DNA of 15,324 nucleotides from Prevotella sp. CAG:617. Lineage in GTDB: Bacteria > Bacteroidota > Bacteroidia > Bacteroidales > Bacteroidaceae. Each line of letters begins with the position of its first letter. The stretch's first letter is position 1. Positions 7,460 to 14,251 of this stretch are shown here, piece after piece. The stretch is from assembly GCA_000438115.1 (NCBI GenBank), contig FR903632.1:15303-30626 (forward strand). Direction: 5' to 3'. The position numbers and the translations under genes were made by a program. A model generated the notes under the pieces. The model worked only from the letters and a program-made list of their open reading frames with translations, was not told where the DNA came from and did not search any database.

Positions 7460-7467
7460 CAAACTTA
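7460..7467 (-). promoter_or_regulatory. Candidate -7 element of the HAD-ribF-CPBP-dusB operon
   Basis: On the minus strand TAAGTTTG matches TAnnTTTG exactly. No TTTG is evident 19-21 nt upstream. Transcription would begin near 7453, which favours the ATG at 7428 as the first start codon of the operon. Confidence 0.5.
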
Positions 7468-7862
7468 CGAATTTTGGCTGAGATAGATTGGAATGCCTTT
7501 TGTAAAAAAAACGCATGACGTGTTCCGGTAACATACCGGTCATACATATTTATATTATATAAGCAGCGCACTGTGCTCCGTTGCCGGCCGTGCTTGTCCG
7601 CAAGTGGAGCCAGGCCGGAAGGAGGCGGGAAAATGCCGCGCTTTACCTTTGCGCAAATCAAATGTCCGAGGAGGCAGACCGCCCCACGGCTCGGAAAAAA
7701 ACAAGGTGCCGGGAAAAACAAAACAGCCGGAACCTTGAAAAAAAATCCCGCCGCCCTGTTTTGACCTCCCGCCATTCACCTTGCCGCTTGATGCCGGAGA
7801 GGGTAAGCAAACGGCGCCCGGCGGGGAATATAGGGCGTGCAATAACTTTTTTTTAAATATGC
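7468..7862. other. Intergenic region upstream of exbB, left part
   Basis: No gene is supported here. Short open frames on both strands have no protein-like features. Notable are a CCGGT/ACCGG inverted repeat (7525-7539), a TACCTTTG box (7644-7651) without a -33 partner, and an A-rich stretch with GGTGCCGG and AGCCGGAACCTTG (7691-7745) that resembles stretches at 2513-2542 and 14560-14620. Confidence 0.55.
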
Positions 7863-7893
7863 TTTGCCGAAACAAAGGAACTGACTATATTTG
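7863..7893 (+). promoter_or_regulatory. Distal promoter of the exbB-exbD-exbD-tonB operon
   Basis: TTTG (7863-7866) and TATATTTG (7886-7893) are perfect matches to the Bacteroides -33 and -7 elements and are separated by exactly 19 nt. This is the best promoter in the window. Transcription starting near 7900 would give a leader of about 200 nt before the exbB ATG. Confidence 0.75.
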
Positions 7894-7966
7894 CAGGACG
7901 AATCCAAATATCGGAAAGAGTGAAAATACAGCAGTCGGATAGAAACCTTAACATGAAAAGCGTACC

Positions 7967-8006
7967 TTCAAACGTTAAATGTTATAGTTTGAAACGGGTT
8001 TGAAAC
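7967..8006 (+). repeat. Cluster of TTTGAAAC-type repeats in the exbB leader
   Basis: TTCAAAC (7967-7973) is the exact inverse complement of GTTTGAA (7987-7993), forming a 7-bp stem with a 13-nt loop. GTTTGAAAC occurs at 7987-7995 and again at 7998-8006, a direct repeat with an 11-bp period, and each copy is itself near-palindromic (GTTT-G-AAAC). Lying between two promoter candidates, it is a plausible operator for a dimeric regulator, or a leader RNA structure. Confidence 0.5.
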
Positions 8007-8016
8007 ATCAAATGAT

Positions 8017-8024
8017 TATCTTTG
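8017..8024 (+). promoter_or_regulatory. Possible proximal -7 element of the exbB operon
   Basis: TATCTTTG fits TAnnTTTG. The nearest TTTG copies lie 14 and 25 nt upstream (7999-8002 and 7988-7991), neither at the ideal 19-21 nt, and both inside the repeat cluster. If used, it would give a leader of about 70 nt. Confidence 0.4.
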
Positions 8025-8101
8025 CCTTCCGAAAAAAATACATGACGATTACTAAATAAAACAAATATTTCATTTAATATCAACTAAAAACTCAAAACAA
8101 A

Positions 8102-8974
8102 ATGGCAACAACAAGTGCTACTGCGCCTAAGGGTGCAAAAAAACAACAGTCTAAAGGATTTACCGGTATTAAGTCCGGCTTCTCTGTGATTATCGCATGT
8201 GCTGTAATTGCAGTATGCTTATATCTGTTCGGCTTCGGTCACGTAAGCAACTTCCGCGGTGGTGAAGCTGCCGGCGTAACTTTCTCTTTCCTGGCTCCTG
8301 GTGGTGTAAGCCTGGAACCCGCTAACCTGATGGGTACCGTTTACAAAGGAGGTTTCGTTGTACCTATCATCTGGACTTTGTTCTTTACGGTTTTGGCTCT
8401 GGCCATCGAACGTTTCTTCGCAATCCGCAACGCTTACGGTCGTACCAATCTGACCAAGTTCGTTGCTGACATCAAGGCTTGCCTGAAAAACAAGGACTTT
8501 GCCGGTGCCAAGGCTCTTTGCGACAAACAGCGCGGTTCAGTAGCTAACGTAGTATTGGCTACCCTGAAAAAATACGAGGAAATGGATGCTGATACCCGTT
8601 TGACCAAAGAACAGAAAATCCTGGCTATCCAGAAAGAGCTCGAAGAATCACCCGCTCTTGAAATGCCTATGCTTCAGGAAAACCTTCCGATTATCGGTAC
8701 TATCACCGCTTTGGGTACCTTGATGGGATTGTTCGGTACGGTGCTCGGTATGATTCGTTCTTTCTCTGCTATGGCATCTGGTGAAGGTGGTGGTGACTCA
8801 GCCGCTCTGTCAACCGGTATTTCTGAGGCCCTTGTAAATACCGCTTCTGGTATCGCAACCGGTGCTCTCGCCGTAATCTTCTACAACTATTACACTAACA
8901 AGATTGACCGTCTGACTTTCTGCATCGACGAAGTAGGTTTCTCAATTGTACAGTCTTTCTCTTCAACTCACTAA
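8102..8974 (+). CDS. exbB: MotA/TolQ/ExbB proton-channel family protein
   Basis: Inner-membrane component of the TonB motor: with ExbD it forms the proton channel that energises TonB. The 290-residue protein has hydrophobic segments at about 27-47, 84-106, 195-218 and 245-263. The conserved core LPIIGTITALGTLMGLFGTV (195-214) and ALVNTASGIATGALAV (243-258) carries Thr213 and Thr247, which align with pore threonines Thr148 and Thr181 of E. coli ExbB. Compared with E. coli ExbB it has an extra N-terminal membrane segment and a low-complexity start rich in Thr, Ala and Lys. A TolQ assignment cannot be excluded by this gene alone, but the linked tonB and absence of tolB/pal favour ExbB. The ATG at 8102 has no Shine-Dalgarno, only an A-rich upstream stretch. 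exbD follows after 20 bp. Confidence 0.93.
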   Translation: MATTSATAPKGAKKQQSKGFTGIKSGFSVIIACAVIAVCLYLFGFGHVSNFRGGEAAGVTFSFLAPGGVSLEPANLMGTVYKGGFVVPIIWTLFFTVLALAIERFFAIRNAYGRTNLTKFVADIKACLKNKDFAGAKALCDKQRGSVANVVLATLKKYEEMDADTRLTKEQKILAIQKELEESPALEMPMLQENLPIIGTITALGTLMGLFGTVLGMIRSFSAMASGEGGGDSAALSTGISEALVNTASGIATGALAVIFYNYYTNKIDRLTFCIDEVGFSIVQSFSSTH

Positions 8975-8994
8975 TTAAAGAAAGGTTATAAGAC

Positions 8995-9618
8995 ATGGGA
9001 CGATTTAAAGTTAAAAAACAAGACACGTTCATAGACATGACGCCTATGAGCGACGTCATGGTCCTGCTGCTTACCTTCTTTATGCTTACGGCAACTTTCG
9101 TCAAGGACGAACCCATCAAAGTGGTAACCCCGGGTTCTGTATCGGATATTCAGATTCCTGAAAAGAACTTGCTTACCATCTTCGTGGAACCTTCAGGAAA
9201 AGTGTTCATGACGCTTGACTCTCCTGACAACATGACGAAACTGATTGATGAGATGGAAAAGAACGGAAGTCTTCCCGGTGTAACCGCCGCTGAAAAGAAG
9301 ACGTTTGCAAACACGCCGACTTTCGGAACTCCGTTGGATGCCATGCAAGGATGGCTTGATTTAGGTAGCGAGGCTGAAAGAGCCGACATCCTCAAGAGCG
9401 CCGCCAATCCTGGTATCCCCACCGATAGCCTTAATAATGAGTTTAAGACCTGGGTCAAAGCAGCCCGCGTAGCCTGCGGAGAAAATATGCGCATTGCCAT
9501 TAAGGCAGACAAGAGCACTCCGTATGCAGTGATTAAAAAAGTAATGGACTCTTTGCGCGACCTTGATGAGAATAGGTATAACCTGATTACTTCACTTAAG
9601 GGCGGGGATAAAGATTAA
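8995..9618 (+). CDS. exbD: ExbD-family biopolymer transport protein (first copy)
   Basis: Partner of ExbB in the TonB motor: one short cytoplasmic N-terminus, one membrane helix and a periplasmic domain. The helix region IDMTPMSDVMVLLLTFFMLT (13-32) contains Asp20, equivalent to the proton-carrying Asp25 of E. coli ExbD. At 207 residues it is much longer than the 141-residue E. coli protein. The extra length is a periplasmic insertion around residues 80-160 (AAEKKTFANTPTFG, LDLGSEAERADILK) ahead of the conserved end IAIKADKSTPYAVIKKVMD (168-186). It starts 20 bp after exbB, with AAAGAAAGG upstream as a possible ribosome binding site. A second exbD follows after 14 bp. Confidence 0.93.
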   Translation: MGRFKVKKQDTFIDMTPMSDVMVLLLTFFMLTATFVKDEPIKVVTPGSVSDIQIPEKNLLTIFVEPSGKVFMTLDSPDNMTKLIDEMEKNGSLPGVTAAEKKTFANTPTFGTPLDAMQGWLDLGSEAERADILKSAANPGIPTDSLNNEFKTWVKAARVACGENMRIAIKADKSTPYAVIKKVMDSLRDLDENRYNLITSLKGGDKD

Positions 9619-9632
9619 TAAATTCTAATGTT

Positions 9633-10262
9633 ATGGCAAAAAAAGGTGGAAGTAAGCAGAAAAAGATGAATGCCCGCGTCGACTTTACGCCGATGGTGGA
9701 CATGATCATGTTGCTCGTAACGTTCTTCATGCTCTGTACGTCTCTGATTAAACCGAAGACCATGGAAATCTCCATGCCTTCAAACAAGCAGGACTTGAAA
9801 GAAGAGCAGAAGAGCCAGGTTGCAGCATCAAAAGCTATTACGATCCTTCTCGACGAGAATAATACGCTTTACTATTTTACCGGTCTTCCTGATACCGCAA
9901 AGTTGCATCCGGTAACTTACGGAAAAGACGGTATTCGTGCCGCATTGCTGGGACTCAACAGCGTAGCTCAGCAGCAGGTTCAGGAACTCAAGAGAAAATA
10001 TGAACTCAAGCGCAGTTCCAATCCGAGCAAGGACAAACAAGTTATGGATGAGTACAGAACGGAGCTGAACAAAATCAAGAACAGCGATATTACCCCAAGC
10101 GTAATTATCAAAGCTACTGATAAGGCTACGTATAAAAACCTCATCGACGTACTGGACGAGATGCAGATTTGCTGCATCGGTAAATATGTGATTGATAAGA
10201 TAGCAGACGCTGACATTGCCAAAATCAAGGCATTGAAGGCAAATCCTGCTGCCGCAAAATAA
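9633..10262 (+). CDS. exbD: ExbD-family biopolymer transport protein (second copy)
   Basis: Second ExbD paralogue of the operon, 209 residues. A Lys-rich cytoplasmic start (MAKKGGSKQKKMNAR) precedes VDFTPMVDMIMLLVTFFMLC (16-35), with the key aspartate Asp23. The periplasmic part contains a charged, probably helical insertion (about 106-150, QQQVQELKRKYELKRSS and DEYRTELNKIKNS) before the conserved VIIKATDKATYKNLIDVLDE (about 156-175). It differs clearly from the first copy, so this is an old duplication rather than a recent one. Adjacent divergent exbD pairs are common in Bacteroidota. The two proteins may form a heterodimer inside the ExbB pentamer, which is inference. It lies 14 bp after exbD1 and 24 bp before tonB. 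Confidence 0.92.
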   Translation: MAKKGGSKQKKMNARVDFTPMVDMIMLLVTFFMLCTSLIKPKTMEISMPSNKQDLKEEQKSQVAASKAITILLDENNTLYYFTGLPDTAKLHPVTYGKDGIRAALLGLNSVAQQQVQELKRKYELKRSSNPSKDKQVMDEYRTELNKIKNSDITPSVIIKATDKATYKNLIDVLDEMQICCIGKYVIDKIADADIAKIKALKANPAAAK

Positions 10263-10286
10263 TGAAACTATAAGCAAAGTAGAAAT

Positions 10287-11135
10287 ATGTCGAAACTCGA
10301 TTTATTGTCACGCGGATGGTGCGACCTTATATTTGAAGGTAAGAACCAGCAGTACGGAGCTTATAGAATTCGTGCCAATGCAGGTCGCCGTCAGTTGCGT
10401 GCTGTGATTATCATCTTAATCGTTGTTGCAGTAATTGCCGTACTCTTTATCCTGAATCAGGTTGTGCAGTCAACCCGTACGGAAGACAAGTTTACGGAAG
10501 TTACGCAGATGTCAAAACTGAAACAGGAAAAGAAACCTGAAAAGAAACAGGAAAAAATTGAAGTGAAATACGAAAAGCCGCAGGAGCAGAAAGTGGCCGT
10601 AAAAGCTTCAATCCAGTTTACCGCTCCGGTTATCAAGAGCGACGACCAGGTAGATAAAAACTCTGAGCTGAAAACCATGGATGAGTTGATGAACACCAAA
10701 GCAGCCATTGCCTCAGCTACGTACAAGGGTGATATCGGTGGTACCGTTAATATTGATGACTTGAAGGAAAACCAGAGCGCCGGCGGTAAAGGCGGCGGTG
10801 GTGAAGAAGGCGGTGGCGACGGTGTGTTCACCGTGGTTGAACAGCCGCCTACGTTCCCCGGAGGTGAAAATGCTTTGATTGCTTATATCGCAAAGCATTT
10901 GAAATATCCGCAGGTTGCGTTGGAGCAGGAAATTCAGGGAGTTGTTAAGCTGCGTTTCGTTGTGATGCCTGATGGTACCGTAGGTGACGTAGTGATACAG
11001 CAGGGCTTGGAAAGCCATTGCGACAAGGAAGCTGTCAGAGTCGTTAAGTCTTTGCCGCGCTTCATTCCGGGTAAACAGCAAGGTAAACCGGTAGCCGTAT
11101 GGTATTCACTGCCTATCCGTTTCGTAATCATGTAA
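10287..11135 (+). CDS. tonB: TonB energy-transducing protein
   Basis: Links the ExbB/ExbD proton motor to outer-membrane TonB-dependent (including SusC-like) transporters. The 282 residues divide as follows. A cytoplasmic segment has the Bacteroidota-type motif LIFEGKNQQYGAYRIR (14-29). The membrane helix lies at 39-58. A Lys/Glu/Pro-rich stretch (78-105, EKKPEKKQEK) takes the place of the proline-rich spacer. A glycine-rich linker (166-179, GGKGGGGEEGGGDG) follows, and then a TonB C-terminal domain (about 181-282) with FPGGENALIAYIAKHLKYP, IQGVVKLRFVVMPDGTVGDV and a final VWYSLPIRFVIM. The last gene of its operon, it is followed 24 nt later by a strong terminator. Length and domain order are normal for the phylum. 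Confidence 0.94.
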   Translation: MSKLDLLSRGWCDLIFEGKNQQYGAYRIRANAGRRQLRAVIIILIVVAVIAVLFILNQVVQSTRTEDKFTEVTQMSKLKQEKKPEKKQEKIEVKYEKPQEQKVAVKASIQFTAPVIKSDDQVDKNSELKTMDELMNTKAAIASATYKGDIGGTVNIDDLKENQSAGGKGGGGEEGGGDGVFTVVEQPPTFPGGENALIAYIAKHLKYPQVALEQEIQGVVKLRFVVMPDGTVGDVVIQQGLESHCDKEAVRVVKSLPRFIPGKQQGKPVAVWYSLPIRFVIM

Positions 11136-11159
11136 TTTTATACTGATACACACATTTGC

Positions 11160-11200
11160 AGAGGGCCGACAATTTTAAGTTGTCGGCCCTCTTTTGTTTT
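11160..11200 (+). terminator. Strong intrinsic terminator of the tonB operon
   Basis: AGAGGGCCGACAA (11160-11172) pairs perfectly with TTGTCGGCCCTCT (11180-11192), a 13-bp GC-rich stem with a 7-nt loop, followed by a T-rich tail (TTTTGTTTT within 11192-11200). It separates tonB from the downstream binding-protein gene. Confidence 0.9.
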
Positions 11201-11475
11201 GCTTTTCAGCATCGTGCAGGAGTCTTTCCTGAAAAAAGAACTGTCGTCAATTCCGGCAGAGGGGGGGTGGATTGCCTTGGCCAGAGGCTTGATATGGCCG
11301 TGCTGAAGGGAGAATCCGTTTTGTCGGTTGTTGGTCTTGGCTTGGGCTTGATGGTTCAGGCTGGGTGCCGGGCTGCGAGAGTAAGGAGCCGTATGCGCGC
11401 ATAAGTGTCGGCATCATGTGCTTATAATTTTGTTATTTTTTGACGGCTGTTGGGTTTATTGTCTGAATCTTTGAT
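11201..11475. other. Intergenic region between tonB and the PstS-like gene
   Basis: No gene is recognised. The stretch contains a run of seven G (near 11260), a perfect 12-bp palindrome TATGCGCGCATA (11392-11403), and a second TAATTTTG box (11425-11432) lacking a -33 partner. Confidence 0.55.
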
Positions 11476-11497
11476 TAATTTTGTGCCGAAGTACTTC
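11476..11497 (+). promoter_or_regulatory. Candidate promoter of the PstS-like gene with a palindrome at the start site
   Basis: TAATTTTG (11476-11483) matches the -7 consensus, and TTGG (11450-11453) is a loose -33 candidate 22 nt upstream. The predicted transcription start near 11490 lies inside the perfect 10-bp palindrome GAAGTACTTC (11488-11497), which could be a repressor site. The leader would be about 80 nt. Confidence 0.45.
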
Positions 11498-11520
11498 TTT
11501 GTTCATTGTCGGATAAGCAA

Positions 11521-11574
11521 ATGAAGCGGCAATGTGAGGGAAGTGTACCATTAATTAAAATCATGAACTTATGA
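11521..11574 (+). other. Possible 17-codon leader ORF coupled to the PstS-like gene
   Basis: An ATG at 11521 opens a 17-codon frame (MKRQCEGSVPLIKIMNL) whose TGA overlaps the start codon of the following gene as ATGA. GGATAA lies just upstream. The arrangement would allow translational coupling, but a frame this short can occur by chance and no homologue is known to me. Confidence 0.2.
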
Positions 11575-12527
11575 GGAAGAATTTTTTCAGTTGTATGCTG
11601 GCGGCAGGCTTGCTGATGTTGTCGTCATGCGGGCTGAATAAGAAGCCTGCAGCAGACTGGCTGCATTCGGATGACGTCAGAATAGCCATTGACGAAACGT
11701 TCCGCCCCATTATGCAGGATGAGATGGATGTGTATAGCAAGCGGTATCCGGAAGCGACGATGAAGCCCGTATTTTGCAGTGAGAACGAGGCTATCCGTCT
11801 GCTGGTAAAGGACAGTGTGCGTATGGCGCTGACTACACGTCCGCTCAATGACAACGAGCGCAGCATGATAGAGCATAATCTCAACTTGCCTATTCATCAA
11901 AAGCAGATTGCCTCCGATGCGCTTGCTTTGATCGTTAACAAGTCCAGCCGTGATACCATGATTACGGTTGACGAAATCCGGGGTATTGTGACCGGAAAAA
12001 TAACAAAGTGGGAGCAGCTCAAGCACGCTACCCGCAAGGGGCCGCTCAAACTGGTCTTCGACAATGCCGGCTCGAGCACGGTGCGTTATATGCAGGATTC
12101 CATTTGCCGGGGAAGCAAGTTCCAGGGCAATCTTTATGCCCAGGGCAACAACTTGGCTGTAATTGAAGCCGTGAAGAACAATCCGGATATCATCGGGGTG
12201 GTCGGGGCTAACTGGCTCAAGGACCAGCGTGATACGGCTTTGGCTTCGTTCGACCATCTGCCTTTCAAGGTAATGTGGGTAAGCCGTTTTGCCGGCGAGG
12301 GCGCCAACTATGTGCAGCCGTTCCAGTATTACATCGCCACGGGAGAGTATCCGCTGACCCGCAGTGTTTATATTACCTACACCGACCCCCGTACGGACTC
12401 AACGACACGAACTTTCTTCTACTTCCTTTCCGGACAGAGCGGGCAGCTGATTATTTGCAAGTCCTCGCAAATGCTTCCTTACATGCCGGTTATGGTAAAG
12501 GACGTCAGCATCAGTGAAGACGAGTAG
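11571..12527 (+). CDS. PstS-like phosphate-type substrate-binding lipoprotein
   Basis: A 318-residue periplasmic binding protein of the PBP/PstS-like family. The signal peptide ends in the lipobox LSSC, making Cys20 the lipid-modified residue; the mature protein should be tethered to a membrane on the periplasmic side. Family signs are the N-terminal VRIAIDETFRPIMQDEM (36-52), MALTTRPLND (85-94), the loop DEIRGIVTGKITKWEQL (about 134-150) and VFDNAGSSTVRYM (162-174), the SST part resembling the anion-binding loop of PstS. No permease or ATPase genes (pstC, pstA, pstB) are nearby. It sits behind tonB and before a TPR gene on the same strand, after a terminator and with its own promoter candidate. 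It may be a sensor or scavenger for phosphate, or have moved to another ligand. PstS identity in the strict sense is not proven, so no symbol is given. Confidence 0.85.
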   Translation: MRKNFFSCMLAAGLLMLSSCGLNKKPAADWLHSDDVRIAIDETFRPIMQDEMDVYSKRYPEATMKPVFCSENEAIRLLVKDSVRMALTTRPLNDNERSMIEHNLNLPIHQKQIASDALALIVNKSSRDTMITVDEIRGIVTGKITKWEQLKHATRKGPLKLVFDNAGSSTVRYMQDSICRGSKFQGNLYAQGNNLAVIEAVKNNPDIIGVVGANWLKDQRDTALASFDHLPFKVMWVSRFAGEGANYVQPFQYYIATGEYPLTRSVYITYTDPRTDSTTRTFFYFLSGQSGQLIICKSSQMLPYMPVMVKDVSISEDE

Positions 12528-12551
12528 TGAGGCCGTTGGGGCAGACATAAA

Positions 12552-12641
12552 ACTCGTAATTTCATAATAATTTTGAACGAGTGAATAATTCTTTTCCTAT
12601 TCTCCATAAAAGTGAAATCTTTTTTTTACTTTTGTGGAGAA
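12552..12641 (+). promoter_or_regulatory. Region upstream of the TPR gene: two -7 boxes tied to inverted repeats
   Basis: Two TAnnTTTG matches occur: TAATTTTG (12568-12575), between the arms ACTCGT (12552-12557) and ACGAGT (12577-12582), and TACTTTTG (12627-12634). The second overlaps the right arm of a 14-bp inverted repeat, TTCTCCATAAAAGT (12600-12613) with ACTTTTGTGGAGAA (12628-12641), which has one T-G wobble and a 14-nt loop. Neither box has a clear -33 element, and neither repeat has a U-rich tail. The TPR gene may therefore also be read from the promoter of the gene before it. Confidence 0.4.
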
Positions 12642-12714
12642 ATTCGCCTTGTTGCATTGTTATGTCTGATAAGTAACAACTGGAATAAAAAAACATAATA
12701 TAATTGAAAGACAG

Positions 12715-14175
12715 ATGAACAAAAAATGGATTATGCGTGTGGCCTTTTTTATGGCCTTTGTTTTTGGTGTATGCAGCGCGCATGCTCAGAGCAGCAAAAC
12801 TGCTGTTCCTCCCATGGATGAGGAAGTAAAGCAGCAGATTACTGAAATCAGTCAGTTGTTTAAAGAAAATCCTGAAAAAGCCAATGAGAGTTTCTTGAAA
12901 ATGCTCCGCAAGGTAAAGGACAAGGAGCAGTTGGTAGCTCTCGGACAGTACCTGGTACAGGAGAAGAATTATCCTTATGCCAAACTTTGCGGCGACAAAG
13001 CTTATGAGATTGACGCTACTTACATTCCTACTTTGATGCTGTGCGGCGAAGTCTGCATCCTGCGCAAAGACTGGGGTGGTGCCGGACAGAAGTTCGACGA
13101 GGCTTTGCTCGTGGATTCAACGCTGACCGAAGCGATGCTGAAAAACGCGCAGGTTTACAAATACGTAAATCCCGAGGTTGCCAAGCAGATGCTTCACAAG
13201 CTGAAAGCGCAGGACCCTAACTTTACGGATGCCGACCGCATGTTGGGTGACATCGCCTATTTCCTGGACGAGTATAAAGAGGCCGCTGAATATTACGGAA
13301 CATACTTTACCACAGCCAAGGATTCCAACATTTCAGCCATGCGTAACTACGTGTTGTCTTTGTTTGCCGTAAAACAGCACGAAAAATCACTCGAATTTGC
13401 CAATGCCGCCTTGCGTCGCGACGCCAACGACGTTTCCATGTTGCGTATGAAGTTCTATAATTTGTGCGAACTGAAACGCTTTGACGAGGCTGCTCAGGCT
13501 GCTGCCTATATCGAAAACGGACAGTTTGCCGACAGCGTACTGACCGCCGGTGACTATGACAACCTCGGTAAGGTGAAAATGCAGAATTCTGATTTCGCAA
13601 CCGCCGAAAAGTGCTTCAAGAAAGCGCTTCAAATCAGTCCGGAGTCATTTGCCGTGTACAAGAACCTGAGCAACTGCTATAAGAACAGCGGCCAGTATGA
13701 CAAATCCATCGAGAGTTTCAGAGTTTACATGGACTCTATTGGCAACAAGGCCAACATGGTTGACTCCCTCGACATGGGTAAACTTTACCAGATGGCTCTG
13801 CAGGGTGCCGGCGACTCCGTTTCAATGGACGTAAAGCAGAAATATCTGACCGAGGGTAACAAGATTTTTGCCTTCATCACCCAGCACTCACCCAGTTTCT
13901 GGGGTCCGATGTGGCAGGCTCGTATCAACAACGTGCTGACGGGCAACAAACCCGACGATACGGTGTACGGCTATTACATGGAGGCTTTCAACCGTCTCAA
14001 GGATAAGGAAGGCAACAATTATCTCAAAACCGAAGCTTTGCGTTACTTCGCTTTCTACACCTTGCAGAAAGACCAGTATCCGCAGTGCAAGGAATGGTGT
14101 CAGAAGATTCTGGAAATCGACCCGACCGATGATTTGGCTACGCGAATCATGAGTGCCTTGAAAAACCTGAAGTAA
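12715..14175 (+). CDS. Secreted TPR-repeat protein
   Basis: A 486-residue protein with a Sec signal peptide (hydrophobic core VAFFMAFVFGVCSA, likely cleavage after SAHA, residue 24), so it should act in the periplasm. The mature part is helical and carries several tetratricopeptide repeats. The clearest are at about 281-314 (YDNLGKVKMQNSDFATAEKC onwards) and 315-345 (YKNLSNCYKNSGQYDKSIES); weaker ones lie near 72-137, 175-210 and 440-472. TPRs bind other proteins, so a scaffold role is expected; the partner is unknown. It is 187 bp downstream of the PstS-like gene on the same strand and ends in its own strong terminator. Its place beside the TonB operon suggests an envelope function linked to that system, which is inference. 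I know no assigned name for it. Confidence 0.87.
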   Translation: MNKKWIMRVAFFMAFVFGVCSAHAQSSKTAVPPMDEEVKQQITEISQLFKENPEKANESFLKMLRKVKDKEQLVALGQYLVQEKNYPYAKLCGDKAYEIDATYIPTLMLCGEVCILRKDWGGAGQKFDEALLVDSTLTEAMLKNAQVYKYVNPEVAKQMLHKLKAQDPNFTDADRMLGDIAYFLDEYKEAAEYYGTYFTTAKDSNISAMRNYVLSLFAVKQHEKSLEFANAALRRDANDVSMLRMKFYNLCELKRFDEAAQAAAYIENGQFADSVLTAGDYDNLGKVKMQNSDFATAEKCFKKALQISPESFAVYKNLSNCYKNSGQYDKSIESFRVYMDSIGNKANMVDSLDMGKLYQMALQGAGDSVSMDVKQKYLTEGNKIFAFITQHSPSFWGPMWQARINNVLTGNKPDDTVYGYYMEAFNRLKDKEGNNYLKTEALRYFAFYTLQKDQYPQCKEWCQKILEIDPTDDLATRIMSALKNLK

Positions 14176-14214
14176 TTGAACGAAAGCAGCACACTGCGCT
14201 GCACAGATTATAGC

Positions 14215-14251
14215 AAAATCCCGCTGACGTATCTGCGTCGGCGGGATTTTT
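14215..14251 (+). terminator. Strong intrinsic terminator after the TPR gene
   Basis: AAAATCCCGCTGACG (14215-14229) pairs with CGTCGGCGGGATTTT (14236-14250), a 15-bp stem with one T-G wobble and a 6-nt loop, followed by T. Flanking A and T runs would let it act in both directions. It starts 39 nt after the TPR stop codon. Confidence 0.9.

Noticed and set aside
7644..7651. TACCTTTG promoter-like box in the exbB upstream region
   Set aside because: No -33 element at the right distance and more than 450 bp from exbB; a better promoter lies at 7863-7893.
8102..11135. Reading the cluster as a Tol-Pal system
   Set aside because: No tolB, pal or tolA-like gene is present, and the fourth gene has a clear TonB C-terminal domain.
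11625..12257. A 210-codon minus-strand frame opposite the PstS-like gene
   Set aside because: The plus strand has a lipoprotein signal and binding-protein motifs over the same bases; the antisense frame shows none.
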